Of a stretch of 7,006 bases of DNA, positions 1-5,012 are shown one piece after another. The translations under genes were made by a program, and so were the position numbers. Position 1 is the stretch's first letter. Every line of letters starts with the position of its first letter. A model generated the notes under the pieces. That model was not told where the DNA came from. It saw only the letters and a program-made list of their open reading frames with translations, and searched no databases. The stretch is taken from contig PAXM01000011.1 in assembly GCA_002714485.1 (NCBI GenBank), positions 20,694-27,699 of the forward strand, in the 5' to 3' direction. This DNA comes from Acidimicrobiaceae bacterium (GTDB lineage Bacteria; Actinomycetota; Acidimicrobiia; Acidimicrobiales; MedAcidi-G1).

Positions 1-590
1 GCGGCCTCCTCTGCAGCCATGGCCTCCAACGTGGAACGGGTAATCATGCCAACGGCCACCGTCTCTTCTGGATCTACTTCGGTGGTGACGCCGATCGGGA
101 GGGAGATGTCGCCGACCCTCTTGGAATCACCGACGGTCAGATCCGAGATGTCGATCTCGAGCTCGTTGGGGATGTTGTCCGGTGCCGCGCTCACGCTCAG
201 GCTGAACATGTTCTGGTCGACCATGCCGTCAGCGTCGGTGACCTCCTTGGCTTCGCCGACCATGACCACAGGCACGTCCACGGTCACATCCTGCTTGGGG
301 TCGATACGGAGGAAGTCGATGTGGGTGACGTCGCGGCGAACCGGGTGACGCTGGATGTCCTTGACAATTGACATCTGCTTCTCACCACCGAACTCCAGAT
401 GAATGACGGCGTTAACACCGGCGTCGGTGGTGAGCACACGACGCAACTCGGGCCAGTCCACGTCGATACTCACGGGGTCCTGGCTGAGTCCATAGACGAC
501 AGCGGGAACCCGACCCTCACGACGGAGGCGACGGCTGGACCGGGTCCCGGTGGTCCGGGTGGTTTCTGCGGAGAGGACGATCTCGCTCAT
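1..590 (-). CDS. rplY: 50S ribosomal protein L25/general stress protein Ctc (C-terminus cut by window edge)
   Basis: Ribosomal protein L25 of the long Ctc/TL5 type, which binds 5S rRNA in the large ribosomal subunit. The frame starts at an ATG (588-590) and stays open for 196 codons to the window edge without a stop, so only the extreme C-terminus is missing. The N-terminal 5S-binding domain spans about residues 5-92: an AE-T-R start, a basic RRLRREGRVPAVVYG stretch (20-34) and DIQRHPVRRDVTHIDF (78-93). The TL5 beta domain follows (about 100-185), with PNELEIDISDLTVGDS (141-156), a LP-GV turn and DPEETVAV. The start is preceded by a weak purine stretch (AGAAAG, 6 nt upstream) and no strong Shine-Dalgarno. 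It lies 131 bp after prs on the same strand, the usual actinobacterial order; pth would be expected next, outside the window. Identification is secure; co-transcription with prs is inferred. Confidence 0.95.
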   Translation of the reverse strand, partial: MSEIVLSAETTRTTGTRSSRRLRREGRVPAVVYGLSQDPVSIDVDWPELRRVLTTDAGVNAVIHLEFGGEKQMSIVKDIQRHPVRRDVTHIDFLRIDPKQDVTVDVPVVMVGEAKEVTDADGMVDQNMFSLSVSAAPDNIPNELEIDISDLTVGDSKRVGDISLPIGVTTEVDPEETVAVGMITRSTLEAMAAEEA

Positions 591-721
591 GGGGCGCTTT
601 CTGGGGATTCTCGACTCGCTGAGACGCCTGCGCGACACAAGCGACTACGGACTGGCGGCCCTCTGAGGACCGGCTGAAAAGCCTACCGGCGCACGACCCC
701 GAGGAGTCAGAAGGTCGATAG
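591..721 (-). other. prs-rplY intergenic leader
   Basis: This 131-bp gap between prs and rplY holds no credible ORF on either strand. On the minus strand it contains a small stem-loop (GGCT-TTTC-AGCC, about 674-685) nested in CCGG repeats, and no convincing -35/-10 pair. It could be a leader or processing region for rplY in a prs-rplY transcript, but the sequence does not show which. Confidence 0.4.
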
Positions 722-1702
722 TCAGGAGAGGTTCTCGCCGCCAAAGATCTCGCTGACCGACGCATCCTCGAACACTGCGTCGATAGCTCGCGCAATCAAC
801 GGGGCGACAGAGAGCACCTCAATCAGGTCAAGGTCGCCGTCAGCTGGCATCGGCAGGGTGTCGGTGATGATGACCTTCTCAATGGGTGAGGCCGACAGAC
901 GCTCCATAGCCGGGCCGGAGAACACGCCATGTGTGGTGGCCGCGATAACTCGCGACGCTCCCCGTTCAGCTAGTTGCTCAGCGGCCGCACAGATGGTGCC
1001 GGCGGTGTCGATCATGTCGTCGACGACGACACAAACCTTTCCCTCCACCTCGCCGACGACCTCCTTGGCCTCAACGGCATTAAACGCTGTATGGCTACGT
1101 CGCTTGTGGACGATGGCCAGGTCGGCTCCCAGTTGGATGGCGTACCGTTCGGCGACCTTCACCCGTCCGGCATCAGGTGAGACGATGGTCAGATCACCCT
1201 CCAGGGACCGGAGGTGCTCGACGAGGACCGGCATGGCGGTGAGATGGTCGACCGGCCCATCGAAAAAGCCCTGGATCTGACCCGAGTGGAGATCAACCCC
1301 GACCAGGCGGCTGGCCCCAGCCTCCTTGAACAGATTGGCCACCAACTTGGCGGTGATGGGCTCACGGCCTGACGCCTTACGGTCCTGGCGGGCGTATCCG
1401 TAGTGGGGGCACACCACCGTGATCCGCTTAGCCGACGCCCGACGGGCGGCGTCGACCATGATCAACTGCTCCATCAGGGTGTCGTTAATCGACGAGCCGT
1501 CAACCTGGCAGTGGGTCTGGATGATGAACGCGTCACAACCCCGGATCGACTCGGAGAATCGGCAGTGGATCTCCCCGTTGGCAAACTCGGCGATGTTGGG
1601 CTCGCCGAGGGCCTCGCCCAACTCGTTGGCGATCGCCTCGGCCAGCGGGCGGGTAGCTCGGCCGGATACGAGGTACAACTTCTTGTGGGTGACCAGTTCC
1701 AT
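722..1702 (-). CDS. prs: Ribose-phosphate pyrophosphokinase (PRPP synthase)
   Basis: Cytosolic enzyme making 5-phosphoribosyl-1-pyrophosphate from ribose 5-phosphate and ATP, the precursor for purines, pyrimidines, histidine, tryptophan and NAD. The 326-residue length is normal for class I bacterial enzymes. Visible motifs in order: FANGEIHCRFSESIRG (40-55); the ATP-binding region YGYARQDRKASGREPITAK (101-119); VDLHSGQIQGFFDGPVDHL (136-154) with the metal/ATP-site His139; the catalytic flexible-loop basic pair Lys200-Arg201 (VHKRRS); and the PRPP-binding signature VVVDDMIDTAGTI (225-237). The ATG at 1700-1702 gives the family-typical start (KKLYLVSGRA follows); no strong Shine-Dalgarno is seen. 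A TATGAT hexamer lies about 40 bp upstream. It is divergent from the PLP enzyme gene and 131 bp before rplY. Nothing is missing or unusual. Confidence 0.97.
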   Translation of the reverse strand: MELVTHKKLYLVSGRATRPLAEAIANELGEALGEPNIAEFANGEIHCRFSESIRGCDAFIIQTHCQVDGSSINDTLMEQLIMVDAARRASAKRITVVCPHYGYARQDRKASGREPITAKLVANLFKEAGASRLVGVDLHSGQIQGFFDGPVDHLTAMPVLVEHLRSLEGDLTIVSPDAGRVKVAERYAIQLGADLAIVHKRRSHTAFNAVEAKEVVGEVEGKVCVVVDDMIDTAGTICAAAEQLAERGASRVIAATTHGVFSGPAMERLSASPIEKVIITDTLPMPADGDLDLIEVLSVAPLIARAIDAVFEDASVSEIFGGENLS

Positions 1703-1743
1703 GGGTGGCGGCGAGATCCTCGTCGGGGGCGGTTCCGCATCCG

Positions 1744-1749
1744 ATCATA
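1744..1749 (-). promoter_or_regulatory. Possible -10 element for prs
   Basis: Read on the minus strand this is TATGAT, 5 of 6 matches to the sigma-70-type -10 consensus, and would give a leader of roughly 35 nt before the prs ATG. No good -35 lies 16-19 bp upstream; the best match is only TGATCC-like. Position and AT-richness in a GC-rich background are the only support. Confidence 0.3.
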
Positions 1750-1787
1750 CGGCGCGAGCCACATCGCGGATCAGTCGATATGGATGG

Positions 1788-3170
1788 TTGATCGGCGACT
1801 TCCTCCGACAGAGCGAAAATCACCACTCCAGCCCTATTGTCGATCCCATCGCCACCCCCTCACCCCCCGCGCAATCTGTCACCCGACCAAAACACTTTCC
1901 CGGGAGTGGATCTCCTGCGGACCAAGTACTGGCCGAACTGGAGGCAAAGAGAAGCGACGACGTCCGATGGAACGAGGGACGGACGTTCGGCTTGGTGTTC
2001 GACGGAGGTGACGAGGTCCGCTACGTGGCGGAGCGTGCAGCACAAACGTTCCTGCACGAGAACGCCTTGAATACGGCCGCCTTCCCGTCACTAGGTGCCA
2101 TCCAGTCCGAACTTTGCGCCTGGACAGCTGACCTGCTCCACGGCCCCGAAGGCACCGCTGGCTTCGTGACCAGCGGCGGAACCGAGAGCATCCTGTGCGC
2201 TGTTGAAGCTGCCCGCGAACGGGCCCACGTCGAGCGGGGTGTCCACGAACCAGAGATTGTCCTCGCGACGAGCGCTCACGCCGCCTTCCACAAAGCGGCA
2301 CACCTGTTCGGGCTGCGGCCCCGGGTGGTGGATGTGACCGTTGACTGGACCCCTGACTTGGATGCCATGGCCGACGCCGTGAACGACCAGACAGCCCTCG
2401 TGGTGGCCTCGGCACCCCAGTATCCGCAGGGTGTGGTCGATCCCGTGGAAGACATCGCGCAAATGGCTGTTGACGTCGGAGCTTCGTGTCACGTCGACGC
2501 CTGCATGGGTGCGTTCGTACTCCCATTCGCGGCCATGGAGGAACCCGACATGTGGGCAGCACCGCCGTGGGACCTGGCCGTTGAAGGAGTGACCAGCATT
2601 TCCGCAGACATCCATAAGTTGGGCTATGCACCCAAGGGTGTGTCAGTGCTGCTCCACCGTTCCAAGGCGCTGCGCCGGTACCAGACTTTCGACTTCGACG
2701 GCTGGCTGGGCGGCCGCTATGTCACACCGAACCTGCAGGGCACGCGTTCGGGCCTACCGATGGCCGCCGCGTGGGCCGTAGTCCGGTTCCTCGGCACCGA
2801 CGGCTACCGACAATTGGTTCGCAGGACGATTAGCGCAGCCGACCAGATCCGAACCGGGGTGCGGGCCGTGGACGGGCTGACGGTCCCCAGTGGGTGCCGT
2901 CACCACCTCCTTTCCATCACCGCCGACCCATGCACCGACCATCCGCTCGACCCATTCTCGGTGGGCGACGCCATGGCCGCCCGAGGTTGGCACCACGATC
3001 GACAGGGACCACCCGACGGCCTGCACCTCACGGTGAGCGCTGGTAACGCTCCTGTCGTGAAACGCTGGCTGTCTGACCTGGCCGAGGCAGTAGATGATGT
3101 CCGGTCGTCGTCCGGTACCGGTACCGCCCCGGTCAACCCTGCGACCGTGGCCTACTCGACCCTGGAATAA
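1788..3170 (+). CDS. PLP-dependent sphingosine-1-phosphate-lyase-like enzyme (group II decarboxylase fold)
   Basis: Fold-type I PLP enzyme most like sphingosine-1-phosphate lyase, which cleaves a phosphorylated sphingoid base into a fatty aldehyde and phosphoethanolamine. Related amino acid decarboxylases share the fold, so the substrate is unproven. Numbering from TTG 1788 (460 aa): ENALNTAAFPSL (91-102); PLP-phosphate loop FVTSGGTESI (126-135); SAHAAFHKA (162-170) with the ring-stacking His164; HVDACMGAFVLPF (235-247) with PLP-nitrogen Asp237; Schiff-base Lys277 in SISADIHKLGYAPKG (270-284); and GWLGGRYVTPNLQGTRSG (305-322), matching the WQGG...GSRPG region of eukaryotic lyases. No N-terminal membrane anchor, so probably soluble. 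The start is uncertain: family similarity begins near residue 37, and between 1788 and 1992 the frame has no ATG, GTG or TTG. ATG 1701 would overlap the divergent prs start. Convergent with the PhyH gene, 7 bp between stops. Family certain, function inferred. Confidence 0.87.
   Translation: MIGDFLRQSENHHSSPIVDPIATPSPPAQSVTRPKHFPGSGSPADQVLAELEAKRSDDVRWNEGRTFGLVFDGGDEVRYVAERAAQTFLHENALNTAAFPSLGAIQSELCAWTADLLHGPEGTAGFVTSGGTESILCAVEAARERAHVERGVHEPEIVLATSAHAAFHKAAHLFGLRPRVVDVTVDWTPDLDAMADAVNDQTALVVASAPQYPQGVVDPVEDIAQMAVDVGASCHVDACMGAFVLPFAAMEEPDMWAAPPWDLAVEGVTSISADIHKLGYAPKGVSVLLHRSKALRRYQTFDFDGWLGGRYVTPNLQGTRSGLPMAAAWAVVRFLGTDGYRQLVRRTISAADQIRTGVRAVDGLTVPSGCRHHLLSITADPCTDHPLDPFSVGDAMAARGWHHDRQGPPDGLHLTVSAGNAPVVKRWLSDLAEAVDDVRSSSGTGTAPVNPATVAYSTLE
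1845..1868. other. C-run cluster (G-runs on minus strand) in the prs/lyase divergent region
   Basis: Runs of C3, C5 and C6 (1845-1847, 1855-1859, 1863-1868) sit close together. On the minus strand they are three G-runs plus a GG, enough for a weak two-layer G-quadruplex at most. The tract lies just before the conserved N-terminus of the lyase-like protein, where the reading frame has no canonical start, so homopolymer length errors here would affect gene calling. Confidence 0.35.
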
Positions 3171-3177
3171 TTCCTGG
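3171..3177. other. Tail-to-tail junction without terminator
   Basis: Only 7 bp (ttcctgg) separate the stop codons of the lyase-like gene (plus) and the PhyH gene (minus). No intrinsic terminator fits here, so each transcript probably extends antisense into the other gene. Confidence 0.7.
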
Positions 3178-4020
3178 TCAGGCGAACAGGTCGGCAGCGT
3201 CCTCGAAATCGACCAGCCAGGTGCGGCCACCGTTATCGGAGTGGTACGACGACCATCCCAGAAGTCGGCGGGCCTCGGAGGGAAGTTCGGCGGCTCGAGC
3301 CCGATCCACCTGTAGTGGGCTGGCCTCCTCGGGGCGTAGCCAACCGACCACGAAGCTCACGTGCATGCCGTACCGCAGTTCGTCAGTGGTGTTTGCCCCC
3401 GCACCATGGATGACCTTGCCCGAGTAGATCAGCCCCGCACCGGCCGGCATCTCGGCGTAGGCCACGTCGTCTTCAGTGACCTCGTATCCGCGCACCAGCC
3501 CCGGTCGCAGCGTCTGGGTTCCGGGCACGACGACCGTGGCGCCGTTGTCCCGGGTGAACTCGTTGAGTGCGAACATGCAGCTGAGGGTGATCTCCCGCTC
3601 CGCGGTTATCGCCTCAGGCCAGTTGTTCTCATCACGGTGGAGATACTGGGCCCGTTCCCCGGGACCGACGGCCATGACCTGACCGGTGTTCAACCAGTAC
3701 GAGTTGCAACCACCCAACAACTCGTGGTCGGCCACCTTGCCAAACAGTGGCTCGAGGAGGGCATGGTCCACGAACGCTCGGCTCCGAGCAGCCAATCCAC
3801 AAAAGCGGATGGTCTCCCGGCCGTGGAACAGTTCCCACTGCTCGAGGCCACTCTTGGATCCCGGGCTAACGACCTCCATGGCGTCGGACAGGTCGTCGAT
3901 AATGGCTAGACGGGCCTCGGAGGAGAGCAGGTCCCGGACGATTACCCCGCCGTCACGATGCAGGTGTGTCAGCACCTCGTCGATCGGTGCGTCACTGTCC
4001 ACGGTGGTGAGTTCGGCCAT
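3178..4020 (-). CDS. Phytanoyl-CoA dioxygenase (PhyH) family Fe(II)/2-oxoglutarate oxygenase
   Basis: Non-heme iron oxygenase of the PhyH family (280 aa, typical length). Members hydroxylate a substrate while oxidising 2-oxoglutarate to succinate and CO2; known substrates include phytanoyl-CoA, ectoine, phosphonates and secondary metabolites, so the substrate cannot be assigned. The double-stranded beta-helix iron triad is visible: His128 and Asp130 in YLHRDENNWP (126-135), and His205 in GKVIHGAGANTTDELRYG (201-218). Arg216 lies 11 residues after the distal His, as for the 2-oxoglutarate-binding Arg of PhyH. Other family traits are MAVGPGERAQ before the HxD motif, DNGATVVVPGTQ (158-169) and MPAGAGLIYSG (191-201). 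No signal peptide or membrane segment; cytosolic. The ATG at 4018-4020 is preceded by GAGG with a 9-nt spacer. A TTGACC (-35-like) lies about 50 bp upstream without a convincing -10. It may be read from the SDR gene upstream or from its own promoter. Confidence 0.93.
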   Translation of the reverse strand: MAELTTVDSDAPIDEVLTHLHRDGGVIVRDLLSSEARLAIIDDLSDAMEVVSPGSKSGLEQWELFHGRETIRFCGLAARSRAFVDHALLEPLFGKVADHELLGGCNSYWLNTGQVMAVGPGERAQYLHRDENNWPEAITAEREITLSCMFALNEFTRDNGATVVVPGTQTLRPGLVRGYEVTEDDVAYAEMPAGAGLIYSGKVIHGAGANTTDELRYGMHVSFVVGWLRPEEASPLQVDRARAAELPSEARRLLGWSSYHSDNGGRTWLVDFEDAADLFA

Positions 4021-4103
4021 GGTGGGCAGCCTCGTCGCGTGGCTGGCATCAGCGCAAACCCCCTACGGTCAAGGCGATGACCGACCATCGGACCGAGGCG
4101 TTT

Positions 4104-4137
4104 CCAACCGGGCTGGACCGCTCGGTACCCGGTCTGG
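4104..4137 (-). repeat. Stem-loop upstream of the PhyH gene
   Basis: ACCGGG (4107-4112) pairs with CCCGGT (4128-4133) around a 15-nt loop, and CCA (4104-4106) pairs with TGG (4135-4137) across a one-base bulge, giving 9 bp. It lies in the SDR-PhyH gap on the minus-strand transcript. It could be a second terminator/attenuator hairpin or part of an operator; there is no U-tract. Confidence 0.35.
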
Positions 4138-4150
4138 TGTCTGGACCGCT
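4113..4150. repeat. Direct repeat of CTGGACCGCT (two copies, 28 bp apart)
   Basis: The 10-mer CTGGACCGCT occurs at 4113-4122 and 4141-4150; its GGACCG core also occurs at 4090-4095. The copies flank the right arm of a stem-loop in the region 5' to the PhyH start. Spacing is near but not exactly three helical turns. They could be regulator half-sites; no known operator is recognised. Confidence 0.3.
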
Positions 4151-4151
4151 A

Positions 4152-4171
4152 CGGGCTCCAGTCAGAGCCCG
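4152..4171 (-). terminator. Hairpin just after the SDR stop codon
   Basis: A perfect 7-bp GC-rich stem, CGGGCTC (4152-4158) with GAGCCCG (4165-4171), encloses a 6-nt loop. It starts 5 nt past the SDR stop on the minus strand. No T-run follows, so it is at most a non-canonical terminator or a 3'-end-stabilising hairpin. Confidence 0.4.
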
Positions 4172-4176
4172 CTTGT

Positions 4177-4929
4177 TCAACTCCCGATTGGGCTTTGGGC
4201 AGTCAAGCCACCATCCACGGTGAACAAGCTGCCCGACACGAACGCCGACTCGTCCGAGGCCAGCCAGACGGCGAGCGCCGCTACGTCGTCGGGTGAACCC
4301 AGGCGACCTACTGGGTGTCGGGCCACAACGGCGGCCCGCATGGTCTCAGGGTCCTCGGTCTGGGCAAATACCGCCTCGACCATCTCCGTGGCGATCCACC
4401 CCGGTCGGATGGCGTTACAGCGCACACCGTCGCGACCGTGGTCTACAGCCACAGCCCGGGTCAGTGAGTGAACAGCCCCCTTGGATGCGTTGTAAACAGC
4501 CATCCGGTGATCCGCTGTATTGCCAGCCACTGAACCTACGGTCACGATGGACCCCCCGCCGTGGTCGCTCATGTGGCGCACTGCAGCCCGGCAGCAGTTG
4601 AAGACACCGCGCACGTTCACCCCGATGACCTGGTCGAAATCTGCGTCGGTGGTGTCGGCCACTGTCTTTTCGATCTGGACCCCGGCGTTGGCCACCATGA
4701 CGTCCATGCCGCCGTGCAGGTCAATCGCGGCAGCCACTAGGGCGTCCACGGCCACTGGATCGACCACATCGGTGGGCACCCAGGCCACACCATTCAGCGC
4801 CGGTTCGGATCGGCACCCCACCACGACCTGGGCCCCCTCGGACACCATCCGATGGGCAATGGCCTCGCCGATGCCGCTGCTGGCCCCGGTGACCACTACC
4901 GACTTTCCGTCCAGTGCCCCCACGGGCAT
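4177..4929 (-). CDS. SDR family NAD(P)-dependent oxidoreductase
   Basis: Classical short-chain dehydrogenase/reductase, 250 aa from ATG 4927-4929, a standard length. Rossmann-fold NAD(P) binding: TGASSGIG (14-21), Asp54 for the adenine ring, NAG (81-83). The catalytic tetrad is complete: Asn105, Ser133, Tyr146 and Lys150 (YNASK). The PG motif (IRPGWIATEM, 174-183) and the C-terminal FVSGSLFTVDGG (230-241) are typical of FabG/alcohol-dehydrogenase-like SDRs, usually soluble tetramers. Arg40 after strand beta-2 (GCRSE) hints at NADP(H), as inference only. Substrate unknown; oxidation of a hydroxy or reduction of a keto group on an acyl or sugar compound is possible. The start was chosen because SDR similarity begins 7 residues later and AGGGGG lies directly before it; the open frame runs up to 5007 but that extension lacks family features. 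It is divergent from the acyl-CoA synthetase gene and upstream of the PhyH gene on the same strand. Confidence 0.95.
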   Translation of the reverse strand: MPVGALDGKSVVVTGASSGIGEAIAHRMVSEGAQVVVGCRSEPALNGVAWVPTDVVDPVAVDALVAAAIDLHGGMDVMVANAGVQIEKTVADTTDADFDQVIGVNVRGVFNCCRAAVRHMSDHGGGSIVTVGSVAGNTADHRMAVYNASKGAVHSLTRAVAVDHGRDGVRCNAIRPGWIATEMVEAVFAQTEDPETMRAAVVARHPVGRLGSPDDVAALAVWLASDESAFVSGSLFTVDGGLTAQSPIGS

Positions 4930-4954
4930 TCCCCCTGTCTCGGTGTGGCGACTT

Positions 4955-4970
4955 TGCGGAATATAACCCC
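4955..4970. promoter_or_regulatory. Overlapping -10-like elements in the divergent SDR / acyl-CoA synthetase region
   Basis: The only AT-rich patch in the 83-bp divergent gap reads TATAAC on the plus strand (4962-4967) and TATATT on the minus strand (4960-4965). Each is a 5/6 match to the -10 consensus. Predicted leaders would be about 39 nt for the synthetase and about 24 nt for the SDR. Neither side has a clear -35. Overlap would make the two promoters mutually exclusive or jointly controlled. Confidence 0.45.
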
Positions 4971-5012
4971 GCCCCTGAACCAGTCGCGACCTCCACAGTA
5001 CGGTCACCGTTA

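Noticed and set aside
19..348. 109-codon plus-strand open frame at the left edge
   Set aside because: It is antisense to the L25 gene, whose two domains are clearly recognisable on the minus strand.
1419..1700. Upstream part of the long plus-strand open frame joined to the lyase gene
   Set aside because: It lies antisense to the 5' part of prs, which is clearly real, and has no SPL-family similarity. It is open only because of GC-rich codon bias.
1845..1868. Strong G-quadruplex on the minus strand
   Set aside because: Only three runs of three or more G are present in the tract, so a stable three-layer quadruplex is not supported; it is kept only as a homopolymer caution.
1879..2631. 250-codon minus-strand open frame
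   Set aside because: It is antisense to the lyase gene, rich in Arg, Pro and Ser with no domain motif, as expected for a shadow frame in GC-rich DNA.
3686..4471. 261-codon plus-strand open frame across the PhyH and SDR genes
   Set aside because: It is antisense to two well-supported enzymes, Ser/Thr/Arg-rich, and has no recognisable domain.
4930..5007. N-terminal extension of the SDR to 5007
   Set aside because: The extension carries no SDR features, and the ATG at 4929 has an adjacent AGGGGG and fits the family start. The extension would also cover the AT-rich promoter patch.
4914..5012. N-terminal extension of the acyl-CoA synthetase to 4914
   Set aside because: It would overlap the 5' end of the divergent SDR gene and the putative promoter; the ATG at 5013 gives a family-typical N-terminus.
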